A stretch of 64,000 bases of DNA from assembly GCF_018139985.1 (NCBI RefSeq), contig NZ_JAGSOU010000001.1, forward strand, positions 124,001 to 188,000, given 5' to 3'. Positions 25,100 through 34,500 of this stretch are shown in pieces. The notes under the pieces were generated by a model that did no database searches, had not been told where the DNA came from, and saw only the letters and a list, made by a program, of their open reading frames with translations. The stretch comes from Actibacterium sp. MT2.3-13A (GTDB lineage Bacteria; Pseudomonadota; Alphaproteobacteria; Rhodobacterales; Rhodobacteraceae). Made by a program: the position numbers and the translations under genes. Numbering within the stretch: the stretch's first letter is position 1; the number at the start of each line of letters is the position of its first letter.

Positions 25100-26023
25100 T
25101 CAGCCCTGCGGGGTGATCCCCTGGCGGGCCTTGCCGCGCTTCAGCCCCAGCTGGCGCTCGCGCCAGATGATCAGACCGCCGGCCAGCATGATCAGCGCGG
25201 CCCCCGCCAGCACCAGCGGCGTCGGCACCTCGGCAAAGACGAAATACCCCACCCCCAGCGCCAGCAGCATCGCTGCATAGTCGAAGGGCGCGACCAGCGC
25301 TGCCTCGCCATAGCGATAGGCCGACGTCAGGCAGATCTGCCCGAAGCCGCCAAGCAACCCCGCCACGATCAGCATCGCGGCCTCGCCCGGCCCGGGCATC
25401 ACCCAGCCGAAAGGCGCGGTCAGCAGCGACAGCACCGTCGCCGTCACCGAGAACCAGAACACGATCGTCGCGGTGCGCTCGACCCGCACCAGCCGGCGGA
25501 TCTGGATCTGCGCCAGCGCGCTGAAGGTCGCCCCGCCCAGCACCACCAGCGCGCCCATCGCCTCGCGCGCCGCGACCGCCCCCCCATTGAAGGCCGTCAG
25601 CCGCGGGCTCAGCACGATCAGCACGCCCAGCAGCCCCAGCATCACCGCGCCGATGCGGAACAGCCGCAGCCGCTCGCCCAGGAACAGCGCGGCGAAGACC
25701 ACCACCAGCAGAGGCGAGGCAAAGCCGATGGCGGTGACCTCGGGCAGCGGCAGCAGGCCGAGCCCCGTGAAATTCAACCCCATCGCGGTGCAGCCGATCA
25801 GCCCGCGCCACAGATGCCCCATCGGGTCGCGCGTGCGCAGCCCGGCGGGCAGCTCGCCCTGCATCACCAGCCAGCCCACGATCACCGGCACCGCGAAGAG
25901 CGAGCGGAAGAACACCGCCTCGCCCGGCGGCACCGCGTCCGAACTGGCCTTGACCAGCGCCGCCATCGCCGTGAACAGCGCCACGGCAGCCAGTTTGAGA
26001 AGGATCGCGCGGACGGGTTGCAT
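25100..26023 (-). CDS. EamA/DMT-superfamily transporter
   Basis: The 307-residue protein has ten hydrophobic helices in two EamA repeats (VALFTAMAALVKASSDAVPP in the first; MGALVVLGGATFSALAQI opens the second). PPGEAVFFRSLFAVP after helix 1 is characteristic of this transporter group. The substrate is unknown. A basic C-terminal tail (WRERQLGLKRGKARQG) lies in the cytoplasm. It is not closely similar to the EamA protein at 12995. Confidence 0.85.
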   Translation of the reverse strand: MQPVRAILLKLAAVALFTAMAALVKASSDAVPPGEAVFFRSLFAVPVIVGWLVMQGELPAGLRTRDPMGHLWRGLIGCTAMGLNFTGLGLLPLPEVTAIGFASPLLVVVFAALFLGERLRLFRIGAVMLGLLGVLIVLSPRLTAFNGGAVAAREAMGALVVLGGATFSALAQIQIRRLVRVERTATIVFWFSVTATVLSLLTAPFGWVMPGPGEAAMLIVAGLLGGFGQICLTSAYRYGEAALVAPFDYAAMLLALGVGYFVFAEVPTPLVLAGAALIMLAGGLIIWRERQLGLKRGKARQGITPQG

Positions 26024-26100
26024 GCGGAGGACTCCGGCGCGGCCCCGGCATGGGGCGCCCCGTCCCTCCTACAACCCGGCGTGCGGTTTTGGAATGGGTT

Positions 26101-26289
26101 TCAGGCCCTTATGCCGCGCGCAATCCTCAGAAAGGCGCGCAGCCGCGCCGCGCCGGTCCCGCCCGGCGCGCGGCGCTGCAATTCCTTGCTGGCGGGATGC
26201 GCCCGTTCTTGGCGCTCGATCTGCAGGAACCGCTCGGCCCGGGCGCGGTCGCTGCGCTGCTTGTCATGGTCGATGATGTGACGGTGCAT
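26101..26289 (-). CDS. small basic protein, function unknown
   Basis: The 62-residue product is rich in Arg and His (MHRHIIDHDKQRSDRARAER and later RRAPGGTGAARLRAF). It has no membrane segment or known motif. The call rests on a very good Shine-Dalgarno, GGAGGAGG, about eight bases before ATG 26289, and on frame integrity. It lies between the HupE and EamA genes on the same strand. It could be a nucleic-acid-binding protein by composition, but this is a guess. Confidence 0.55.
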   Translation of the reverse strand: MHRHIIDHDKQRSDRARAERFLQIERQERAHPASKELQRRAPGGTGAARLRAFLRIARGIRA

Positions 26290-26353
26290 GGCAGTCTCCT
26301 CCTCCGAAGGCCGCCATCCTAGCACGACTCGCCCGCCGCGCCGAATCCACGGC

Positions 26354-27508
26354 TCAGAGGAACACCCGCTCCACCACCCACCACGCGCCCGTCAGCGCGA
26401 TTGCCACCGAGGCCGGGACGGCGATCCGCGCCCGGTACCAGGTCCTGTCCCCGAACCAGTGGCCCACCGCGAAAAACGCCGCCCCGATGACCAGAAGCTG
26501 GCCGATCTCGACCCCGACATTGAACCCGATCAGCCCCATGACCAGCCGCCCGGGATCGAGCCCGATGCCGCCCAGCACGCTGGCGAAGCCCAGCCCGTGC
26601 AGCAACCCGAAGCCGAAGACGATCGCCGTCCGCCACCAGCTCAGCCGGGGGTGAAAGATGTTCTCGACCGCGACATAGACGATTGAGGCCGCGATCAGCG
26701 GCTCGACGATCACGGCCGGCACCGAGACCACCCCCAGCACCGCCAGCGCCAGCGTGGCGGTATGGGCCAGGGTGAAGGCCGTCACCTGTGCCAGCAACGG
26801 CCGCAGATGCAGCGAAAAAAAGAACAGCCCCAGCACGAACAGGATGTGGTCCAGCCCCTTGGGCACGATATGCTCCACCCCCAGCACGACGTAACGCCCG
26901 AAGTCCCGCAGCGCGCCGACCTCCGCCACGCCCTGGCGCGGCAACGGGTCGCTCAGCGCGCCGTTCGTCAGGTAGCCGGTGTATAGCGCATCGCCCTCCC
27001 CCGCCTGGCGCAGCACCAGCGGCCCGTATTGCGCCGACCAGCCGATCCGCACCGGCGCGTCGCCGGGCGGCAGCGCGGCGCCGAGCACCAGCACCGATTC
27101 GCGCGGCAACTCCGGGTTGCCGACCCCGGGGATGCGCAGATCGACGATCTCGGGCAGCAGCCGCGTGCCCGCGCTCTCGATGATCAGGCCCTGGCGGACC
27201 CGCTCCCAATGGGCGCGGAAATCCGCCTCCAGTTCCCCGGGCGTCAGCCGGCGCTTCTGGTCGTAATAGCCCGACAGGGGCGAGTCGTTGGTGTCGCCCA
27301 GCGCGCTCAGGTCGATGCCCGCGACCAGCGCCTCCAGCGTCAGCCGGATTTCCATCCGCAGCGCCTCCGGCCCGACCTCGGCATCGGCCACCGCCGGCTG
27401 CACCTCATGGGCGGCCAGCGGCTGCGCCAGCATGAGCAGGGCGAGCAGGGTTGACTTCAGCCAGCCCCGTGCCAGCTTCCCGGGTAAAGCGGAGGCCCGA
27501 TCATCCAT
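26354..27508 (-). CDS. HupE/UreJ-like membrane protein
   Basis: The 384-residue protein has a signal peptide (to about AAHEV, residue 36), a periplasmic domain of about 170 residues, and a C-terminal block of six to seven helices. The block has the HupE/UreJ signature histidines: GVEHIVPKGLDHILFVLGLF, FTLAHTATLALAVLG and FGFGLLHGLGFASVL. Short HupE proteins are nickel or cobalt permeases; long forms like this one are of uncertain substrate. The start ATG at 27508 is the reverse complement of the ATG of the divergent gene; alternatives are ATG 27514 and GTG 27523. Confidence 0.82.
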   Translation of the reverse strand: MDDRASALPGKLARGWLKSTLLALLMLAQPLAAHEVQPAVADAEVGPEALRMEIRLTLEALVAGIDLSALGDTNDSPLSGYYDQKRRLTPGELEADFRAHWERVRQGLIIESAGTRLLPEIVDLRIPGVGNPELPRESVLVLGAALPPGDAPVRIGWSAQYGPLVLRQAGEGDALYTGYLTNGALSDPLPRQGVAEVGALRDFGRYVVLGVEHIVPKGLDHILFVLGLFFFSLHLRPLLAQVTAFTLAHTATLALAVLGVVSVPAVIVEPLIAASIVYVAVENIFHPRLSWWRTAIVFGFGLLHGLGFASVLGGIGLDPGRLVMGLIGFNVGVEIGQLLVIGAAFFAVGHWFGDRTWYRARIAVPASVAIALTGAWWVVERVFL

Positions 27509-28322
27509 GCGCATCCTTTCCACTTTCCTTGCTGCGGCTGGCCTGCTACTTAGCGCGCCGTCCTCACAAGCCCATGAATTCTGGATTTCGCCCCAGTCCT
27601 ACCAGGTCGCCCCCGGCACGCCCATCGTTGCCGACATCCGGGTCGGCCAGAATTTCGAGGGTCCCGCCTATTCCTACCTCCCCGCCAGCATCGCGCGGTT
27701 CGACATCGTCACCGGCCCCGTCGCGACGCCCGTGACCGGGCGCATGGGAGACCGCCCGGCGCTGTCGCAACCCGCCCCGGCCGAGGGGCTCGCCGTGATC
27801 GTGCACGAAACCGCCGACAGCCGCCTGACCTATTCCGAGTGGCAGAAATTCGCGAATTTCGTCACCCACAAGGCCCTCTCCGACACCCTGGCGCAGCACG
27901 CGGCGCGCGGGCTGCCGCAGACCGGATTTTCCGAAACCTACCGCCGCTACGCCAAGGCGCTGGTCGCGGTGGGCGCGGGCGCGGGCGCCGACCGCGCGCT
28001 GGGGCTGGAGATCGAGATCGTGGCCCTGGCCAACCCCTATACCGACGCCCTGCCCGAGGGCCTGCCGGTGCAGGTGCTCTACCGGGGCGCGCCGCGCGCC
28101 GGCGCCCAGCTCGAGGTGTTTGACAAGGCGCCGTCGGGCGCGGTCGCCGTCACCCGCCTGACGCTCGACGCGCAGGGCCGCGCCACAGTGCCGCTCACGC
28201 CCGGCCACGAATACCTGCTCGATTCGGTGGCCATGCGCGCCATCGGCAGCGACGATCCCGCCGAGGGTCCGGTCTGGCACTCCCTCTGGGCGGCGCTGAG
28301 CTTCGCCCGCCCTGCCCGCTAG
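27507..28322 (+). CDS. DUF4198-type periplasmic protein
   Basis: The 271-residue precursor has a Sec signal ([22 protein letters not shown]) followed directly by [15 protein letters not shown], a mature N-terminal histidine typical of DUF4198/NikM-like proteins. Two beta-rich domains follow, the second with [20 protein letters not shown] and [15 protein letters not shown]. Members are found with metal-uptake genes, and the neighbour here is a HupE-like permease, so a role in nickel or cobalt handling is likely but unproven. GGAGG lies 11 bases upstream. The stop overlaps that of queG in CTAG. Confidence 0.78.
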   Translation: MRILSTFLAAAGLLLSAPSSQAHEFWISPQSYQVAPGTPIVADIRVGQNFEGPAYSYLPASIARFDIVTGPVATPVTGRMGDRPALSQPAPAEGLAVIVHETADSRLTYSEWQKFANFVTHKALSDTLAQHAARGLPQTGFSETYRRYAKALVAVGAGAGADRALGLEIEIVALANPYTDALPEGLPVQVLYRGAPRAGAQLEVFDKAPSGAVAVTRLTLDAQGRATVPLTPGHEYLLDSVAMRAIGSDDPAEGPVWHSLWAALSFARPAR

Positions 28323-29431
28323 CGTAGGTCCGCGAGCCGCGCGCAGGCCCAGCGCGCGGCATCGGCCACCGCCGGGTCCGCGTCCTCCACCAGGCGCGCC
28401 GCCACCGGGCGCAGCGCCGCCTCCCCGGAATTGCCGATCGCATACAGCACGTTGCGCACGAACCGCCCGCGCCCGATCCGCTTGACCGGCGAGCCCGAGA
28501 ACCGCGCCCGGAACCCGGCATCGTCCAGCCCCGAGAGATCCGCCAGATCCGGCGCCACCAGATCGGGCCGGGCGTGATACTTCGCCTCCCGCGCCGCAAC
28601 CGCGAACTTGTTCCAGGGGCAGGCCGCCAGGCAATCGTCGCAGCCATAGATCCGGTTGCCCATCAAGGGGCGCAAATCCGCGTCCACCGGCCCGGCATGC
28701 TCGATCGTCAGGTAGGAGATGCAGCGCCGCGCATCGAGCTGCCAGGGCGCGGGGAACGCCCCGGTCGGGCAGATGTCCAGACAGGCGCGGCACGATCCGC
28801 AATGCTCCCGTTCCGGCGCGTCGGGTTCCAGCTCCAGCGTGGTGAAGATCGCGCCGAGGAAGAACCAGTTGCCCAGATCCCGCGCCAGCAGGTTGGTGTG
28901 CTTGCCCTGCCAGCCCAGCCCGGCGGCCTCGGCCAAGGGCTTCTCCATCACCGGCGCGGTGTCCACGAAGACCTTGATCTCGTGCCCCGGCCACTGCTCC
29001 AGCAGCCACCGCCCCAGCCGCTTCAGCCGCTTCTTCACCACGTCGTGGTAATCGCGGTTCAGCGCATAGGACGAGATCACCCCGCGGTCCTTCACCTCCA
29101 GCAGCGCCAGCGGATCGTGCTCCGGCGTATAGACCTCCGCCAGCATGACGACCGAGCGCGCCTCGGGCCACAGCGCCGCCGGGTCCCCGCGCCAGTTCAT
29201 CCGCTCCGCCATCCAGCCCATCTGCCCGTGCCGGCCCTGCGCCACGAACTCGGCCAGCCGCCCGGCGGCCTGCGGGATCGCATCCGGCCGCGTCACCCGG
29301 CACTTCGAGAACCCCTCCTCCAGCGCCCGCGCCACCAGCGCCTCTTTCTTCTGGCCGGAAATATCCTCGGGGGGGGAGGCCGGCAGGCCGGGGGGGGCAG
29401 ACAGCCCCCCCTTGTTCCGCGTCCCGCTCAA
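28319..29431 (-). CDS. queG: epoxyqueuosine reductase
   Basis: The enzyme performs the last step of queuosine synthesis in tRNA, reducing epoxyqueuosine with cobalamin and two 4Fe-4S clusters. The protein (370 residues from the start used) has the cobalamin-binding N-terminal domain and cluster motifs [14 protein letters not shown] and [11 protein letters not shown], then HEAT-like repeats. The only upstream start is TTG 29431, overlapping the fzlA stop (TTGA). Its first 29 codons are made of an intergenic-type repeat and look unlike any QueG. A GTG at 29335 is the alternative and would give 338 residues. Confidence 0.9.
   Translation of the reverse strand: MSGTRNKGGLSAPPGLPASPPEDISGQKKEALVARALEEGFSKCRVTRPDAIPQAAGRLAEFVAQGRHGQMGWMAERMNWRGDPAALWPEARSVVMLAEVYTPEHDPLALLEVKDRGVISSYALNRDYHDVVKKRLKRLGRWLLEQWPGHEIKVFVDTAPVMEKPLAEAAGLGWQGKHTNLLARDLGNWFFLGAIFTTLELEPDAPEREHCGSCRACLDICPTGAFPAPWQLDARRCISYLTIEHAGPVDADLRPLMGNRIYGCDDCLAACPWNKFAVAAREAKYHARPDLVAPDLADLSGLDDAGFRARFSGSPVKRIGRGRFVRNVLYAIGNSGEAALRPVAARLVEDADPAVADAARWACARLADLR
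29344..29400 (-). repeat. second copy of the GC-rich intergenic element, inside the queG 5' end
   Basis: Read on the minus strand it has GGCCTGCCGGCC, a CCTCCCCCCC run, then GAGGATATTTCCGGCCAGAA and GAAAG. It resembles the element at 12931-12990 in order and spacing, with the TATTTC and CCA.AAGAA blocks in common. Here it is translated if queG starts at 29431. It has runs of seven to eight identical bases, so it is also prone to slippage. Confidence 0.5.
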
Positions 29432-30093
29432 AAATCGAGGTCCGCGTAATGCGGCGGCGGCGGAAAGCCGGGAATCTGGTCGGCCAGCAGACCACGGAAG
29501 GCCGGGCGCGACTTGATCTTGGCATACCAGTCCTTGACGTTGGCGTTGCGGTTCCAGTCCACGTCGCTGATGTAGTCAAGGCAGGACAGATGCGCGGCGG
29601 CGGCGAAATCGGCGAGGCTCATCTTGTCGCCCGCCAGCCAGCGCCGCTGGTCCAGCAGCCAGCCCATGTAATCGAGGTGATACTTGATCCGGGTCGCCCC
29701 CGACTTGACGTTTCGGCTGTCGGGATAGCCCTGCCCCATGACCTTCTTGTTGACCCGCTCGTAAAGCAGCTTCGAGGTCACCTCGTGATGGAACTTGTCA
29801 TCGAACCAGAACACCAGCCGCCGCACCTCGCAGCGCTCGGCGGGCGTGACCGGCATCAGGGCGGGCGTCGGGCAGGTCTCCTCGATATATTCGCAGATCG
29901 CCTGGCTCTCGCTCATCAGCCGGCCGTCCATCTTCAACACCGGCACCTTGCCCGCCGGGTTGCGGCGCAGGAAATCGCTGTCCTGCTCCCAGTAGCGCTC
30001 CTCGACCAGTTCCACCTCGATCTTCTTCTCGGCGAGGACGAGGCGCACCTTGCGCGAAAACGGGGAAAGGGGGACGTGGAACAATCGGTTCAT
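29428..30093 (-). CDS. fzlA: GST-like FtsZ-binding protein FzlA
   Basis: The 221-residue protein has a GST fold: [39 protein letters not shown], and an all-helical C-terminal domain with [15 protein letters not shown]. The tail [15 protein letters not shown] and Trp35 in [11 protein letters not shown] match FzlA of Caulobacter, a GST-like protein that binds FtsZ, curves its filaments and is needed for division. I therefore prefer FzlA to a detoxifying GST. The gene precedes queG and overlaps it by four bases. The tail motif makes this identification fairly good but not proven. Confidence 0.75.
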   Translation of the reverse strand: MNRLFHVPLSPFSRKVRLVLAEKKIEVELVEERYWEQDSDFLRRNPAGKVPVLKMDGRLMSESQAICEYIEETCPTPALMPVTPAERCEVRRLVFWFDDKFHHEVTSKLLYERVNKKVMGQGYPDSRNVKSGATRIKYHLDYMGWLLDQRRWLAGDKMSLADFAAAAHLSCLDYISDVDWNRNANVKDWYAKIKSRPAFRGLLADQIPGFPPPPHYADLDF

Positions 30094-30150
30094 GACGCAA
30101 GCGGGGTCCTTGGGAAGTGCCCCCTCTATTGCCGCGTGCGGGCCGCCATT

Positions 30151-30882
30151 TCAACTCTCGAAACAGGATGAGCGGCCATCCGCCCGGATCGTCGCCGCCC
30201 CGTCCATCACCTGCGCCGCGCGCCGGCGCAGCGCCTCCGGGAGGTTGGCCGCGTCGCGCCCCTTGGGGTTGGGCAGCACCACCGCCAGCCGCGCCGCCTG
30301 CGCGGCGCTCAGCGCGCCCGGCGCCACGCCGAAATAGCGATGCGCCGCGGCCTCGATGCCGAACACGCCTTCGCCGAACTCGGCCACGTTGACATAGACC
30401 TCGAGGATGCGCCGCTTGGGCCAGAGCGCCTCCATCAGCGGCGTCAGCAGCGCCTCCAGCGCCTTGCGCGGCCAGCTCCGCCCCTGCCACAGAAAGACGT
30501 TCTTTACAGTCTGCTGGCTGATCGTGGACCCGCCCCGCCGCGCGCCCGCCTCGATCGCATCGCGGATCGCGCCCATGTCGAAGCCCCAGTGGGCGCAGAA
30601 ATTGGCGTCCTCGGCGGCAACGATGGCGCGCAGGGCCACCGGCGCGATCTCGTCGGCCGGCACCCATTGCCGGTCCACCGATCCGAGCCGGCGCTGCTCG
30701 GCCCAGATGGTGTGGGTGATCGGCGGATCGACGAAGCGGAAAAGCAGCATCACCGCCACCGCCAGCAGGAACAGCGCCGCGACCGCACGCAGCGCCCAGC
30801 GCCGCGCGACGCGCAGCGGGCGCATCCGCTGCGGGGCCTGTTTCGCCTTGCGCGGTCTGGAGGATTTCGCCGGTTTTGCCAC
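30151..30882 (-). CDS. mtgA: monofunctional biosynthetic peptidoglycan transglycosylase
   Basis: The enzyme polymerises lipid II into glycan strands without cross-linking. The 243-residue protein has a basic cytoplasmic tail, one membrane anchor (AVAALFLLAVAVMLLFRF) and the GT51 domain. The motifs are EDANFCAHWGFD (catalytic Glu), GGSTISQQTVKNVFL and RRILEVYVNVAEFGEGVFGI. I chose GTG 30882, which is preceded by AGGG; frames further upstream to 31005 are not MtgA-like. It is about 57 bases upstream of fzlA's start on the minus strand in gene order terms, and both serve the cell envelope. Confidence 0.93.
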   Translation of the reverse strand: MAKPAKSSRPRKAKQAPQRMRPLRVARRWALRAVAALFLLAVAVMLLFRFVDPPITHTIWAEQRRLGSVDRQWVPADEIAPVALRAIVAAEDANFCAHWGFDMGAIRDAIEAGARRGGSTISQQTVKNVFLWQGRSWPRKALEALLTPLMEALWPKRRILEVYVNVAEFGEGVFGIEAAAHRYFGVAPGALSAAQAARLAVVLPNPKGRDAANLPEALRRRAAQVMDGAATIRADGRSSCFES

Positions 30883-30994
30883 GCACCCTGCTTTGCCCGC
30901 GGCAACCGCCCCGGTCAAGCGTTCTTGATCCCGATCATGGCGAGGCCCGGGAGCCGCGCCTAGACTGCCGATATTGCTGCCAGAGGATGGGTCC

Positions 30995-31501
30995 ATGCAG
31001 CTCAATGCGCTTCCCCGCTACGACACCAGCGTCAACACCACCGGCTGCTGCCCCCGCTTCAACCCCGAAGGCTGGGAGGGGCAGGAGTTGCGGTTCCGCG
31101 ACAAGCCCTTTCTGCGCGCCACCACCCGCGCGGTGATGCATGTGCCCGTGGACATGGGCCGGGTGTTCTCCCGCGTGCAGGCCCGGATGGAGGAAAGCGG
31201 CGCGATGAACAGGGACGATTTCATCGTGCTCAGCCGCGACCTGTCGCCCTGGCGGGCCGAACATCTGTTCGCGGTCTCCAAGCCGGTGGCCGGAGAGGAG
31301 ATGACCACGCTCAGCGGCATCTTCCTGACGCGCGTCTTCGAAGGCCCCTACCGCGAGGCGAAGCACTGGCAGGACGAGATGGAGGCGCTGGCCCGCGCCG
31401 AGGGTCACGACCCCAAGGCGGTGTATTTCTTCTACACCACCTGCCCGCGCTGCGCCAAAGCCTACGGCAGGAACTATGTGGTCGGCCTTGTGCAGGTCTG
31501 A
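30995..31501 (+). CDS. conserved-type protein with paired cysteines, function unknown
   Basis: The 168-residue protein has CC at residues 18-19 (NTTGCCPRFNPEGW) and a C-terminal CPRCAKAYGRNYVVG. These four cysteines could bind a metal. RDLSPWRAEHLFAVSKPV and TTLSGIFLTRVFEGPY are distinctive but I cannot place them in a named family with certainty; homologues are, as I recall, often listed as hydrolases without experimental basis. No signal peptide is present. AGAGGATGGG lies just upstream of ATG 30995. A terminator follows. Confidence 0.75.
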   Translation: MQLNALPRYDTSVNTTGCCPRFNPEGWEGQELRFRDKPFLRATTRAVMHVPVDMGRVFSRVQARMEESGAMNRDDFIVLSRDLSPWRAEHLFAVSKPVAGEEMTTLSGIFLTRVFEGPYREAKHWQDEMEALARAEGHDPKAVYFFYTTCPRCAKAYGRNYVVGLVQV

Positions 31502-31521
31502 GCGCGCCGCCCGCCGCAAGG

Positions 31522-31549
31522 AAAAGGCCCCGCCGAAGCGGGGCCTTTC
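31522..31549. terminator. bidirectional terminator between the cysteine-rich protein gene and gltB
   Basis: AAAGGCCCCGC (31523-31533) pairs with GCGGGGCCTTT (31538-31548) around CGAA. T-rich sequence follows on both strands, so it serves both convergent genes. Confidence 0.9.
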
Positions 31550-31569
31550 GTCTCTCACTGCCTGAGCGT

Positions 31570-34500
31570 TCACTCGGCCGGGACGGCCTTCTCCTCGATG
31601 CCCAGCGGATGCGCCAGATGCGCCAGCATCTCCTTCGGGCAGACCTGGATGAACTTGTCCTTCTCCAGATCCCAGTGCTGCAGGATATCGGCGGCCTTGC
31701 GGCTGCGCGTCTCCGCGGCGTGGCGCTCGATCAGGCCCTTCAACTCGGCCTCCCAGACATCCACGGTCACCGGGCAGGTGACCAGGGTCTCCAGGTTCAT
31801 CATCTCCATCGCCGTGCCTTCCGGGTCGTAGAGATAGGCCATGCCCCCGGTCATGCCGGCGCCGAAGTTCGCGCCGATCGAGCCCAGGATCACCGCCACC
31901 CCGCCGGTCATGTATTCACACCCGTTGGAGCCGCAGCCCTCGATCACCACCTTCGCGCCCGAGTTGCGCACGGCGAAGCGCTCGCCCGCGCGGCCCGCGG
32001 CAAAGAGATAGCCGTCGGTCGCGCCGTAAAGCACGGTGTTGCCGATGATGGTGTTCTCCGAGGCCACCAGCGGGCTTGCCATCGGCGGGCGCACCACGAT
32101 GGTGCCCCCCGACAGGCCCTTGCCCACATAGTCGTTGGCATCGCCCGAGACCTCCAGCTTCAGACCCGGCGCCGCGAAGGCGCCCAGGCTCTGCCCGGCG
32201 CTGCCGGTCAGCTTCACCGTCAGGTGGTCGGGCTGCAGGCTGTTGCGCATCCCGAACCGCTTCACGATGTGGCTCGAGGTGCGGGTGCCGATGGTGCGCA
32301 GCGTGTTGCGCACCGCGTAGCTCAGCTGCATCTTCTCGCCGTCCTCGAGGAAGCGATGCGCGTCGCGCACGATCTCGGCGTCCAGCGTGTCCGGCACCAC
32401 GTTGCGCGGCTTGTTGCGGTCATAGCTGATCTTGTCCGCGCCATCGACGGTGATCAGCAGCGGGTTCAGGTCCAGATCGTCCAGATGCGCCGAACCACGG
32501 CTGACCTGGGTCAGCAGGTCGGCCCGCCCGATCACATCGTCGAGGCTGCGCGCCCCGATCGAGGCCAGGATCTCGCGCACCTCCTGCGCGTAGAAGGTGA
32601 TCAGGTTCACCACCTTGTCCGCCGAGCCGGTGAATTTGGCGCGCAGGCGCTCGTCCTGCGTGCACACGCCCACCGGGCAGGTGTTGGACTGGCACTGGCG
32701 GACCATGATGCAGCCCATCGCGATCAGCGCGGCGGTGCCGATGCCGTATTCCTCGGCGCCCATCATCGCCGCCATCACGATGTCGCGGCCGGTGCGCAGC
32801 CCGCCGTCGGTGCGCAGCGTCACCCGCTCGCGCAGGTTGTTCATCGCCAGCACCTGATGCGCCTCGGTCAGGCCCATCTCCCACGGCAGACCCGCGAACT
32901 TGATCGAGGTGGCGGGGCTGGCGCCCGTGCCGCCGTTGTGACCCGAGATCAGGATCACGTCGGCCTTGGCCTTGGCCACGCCGGCCGCGATGGTGCCGAC
33001 TCCGCTGGCGGCCACCAGCTTCACCGTGACCTTGGCGCGCGGGTTGATCTGCTTGAGGTCGTAGATCAGCTGCGCGAGATCCTCGATCGAGTAGATGTCG
33101 TGGTGCGGCGGCGGCGAGATCAGGGTCACGCCCTTGGTCGAATGCCGCAGCCGCGCGATCAGGTCGGTCACCTTCAAGCCGGGCAGCTGGCCGCCCTCGC
33201 CGGGCTTGGCGCCCTGCGCGACCTTGATCTCCAGCTCCTCGCACTGGTTGAGATATTCGGCGGTCACGCCGAACCGGCCCGAGGCCACCTGCTTGATCTT
33301 GGCCGAGGGGTTGTCACCGTTCGGCTCGGGGTGGAAATGCGCCGGATCCTCGCCGCCCTCGCCCGAGTCGGACTTGGCGCCGATGCGGTTCATCGCCACG
33401 TTCAGCGTCTTGTGCGCCTCGGGGCTCAGCGCGCCGAGGCTCATGCCCGGCGTGACGAAGCGCTTGCGGATCGAGGTGATCGATTCGACCTCCTCGATCG
33501 GGATCGCCTTGCCGATGGGCTTGATGTCCAGCAGGTCGCGCAGATGGATCGGCGGGTTCGCCCGCATCGCGGCCGAGAACTGCTTCCACGTCTCGTAGGA
33601 AGCGCGGTCGCAGGCCGATTGCAGCAGATGCATGGTCTGCGCCTCCCAGGCGTGCTTCTCGCCCGAGCGCCGCGCCTTGTAGAAGCCGCCCACCGGCAGC
33701 ACGCTGGCGCCGCCCTTCCAGCCCTGCGCGTGGACCTGCTCCAGCTTGCGCTGGATGCCGCTGACGCCGATGCCGGAGATGCGCGAGTGCATGCCCGGGA
33801 AATACTCGGCGCACATGGCGCGGCTCAGGCCCACGGCCTCGAAGTTCAGGCCGCCGCGATAGGAGGAGATCACCGAGATCCCCATCTTCGACATGATCTT
33901 CAGCAGCCCCGCGTCGATCGCCTTGCGATAGCGCGCCACCGCCTCGGTCAGGGAGCAGTCCAGCAGGCCCCGCTGGATCCGGTCGGCAAGACTGTCCTCG
34001 GCCAGGTAGGCGTTGACCGTGGTCGCGCCGCAGCCGATCAGCACGGCAAAGTAATGCGGGTCGATGCATTCGGCCGAGCGCACATTCAGCGAGGTGAAGG
34101 TCCGCAGCCCCTTGCGGGTCAGCCAGCTGTGCACCGCGCTGGTGGCCAGGATCATCGGCATCGGCACCCGGTCCTCGCCCTGCGCCATGTCGCTCAGCAC
34201 CAGGTGGCCGGCGCCCGAACGCACCGCGTCCTCGGCCTCGGCCCGGATCCGCTCCAGCCCCTTGCGCAGCGCGTCGGGGCCGCTGCCGGCCGGGAAGGTG
34301 CAGTCGATCTCGGCCATCGGCGCGTTGAAATGCTTGACCATCTCCGCGAACTGGGCGTTGCCCACGAAGGGGCTTTCCAGCGTCAGGATCTCGGTCTGGC
34401 TGCTGTCCTCGTCGAGCACGTTCTTGAGGTTGCCGAACCGCGTCTTCAGGCTCATCACCCGGTATTCACGCAAGCTGTCGATCGGCGGGTTGGTCACCTG

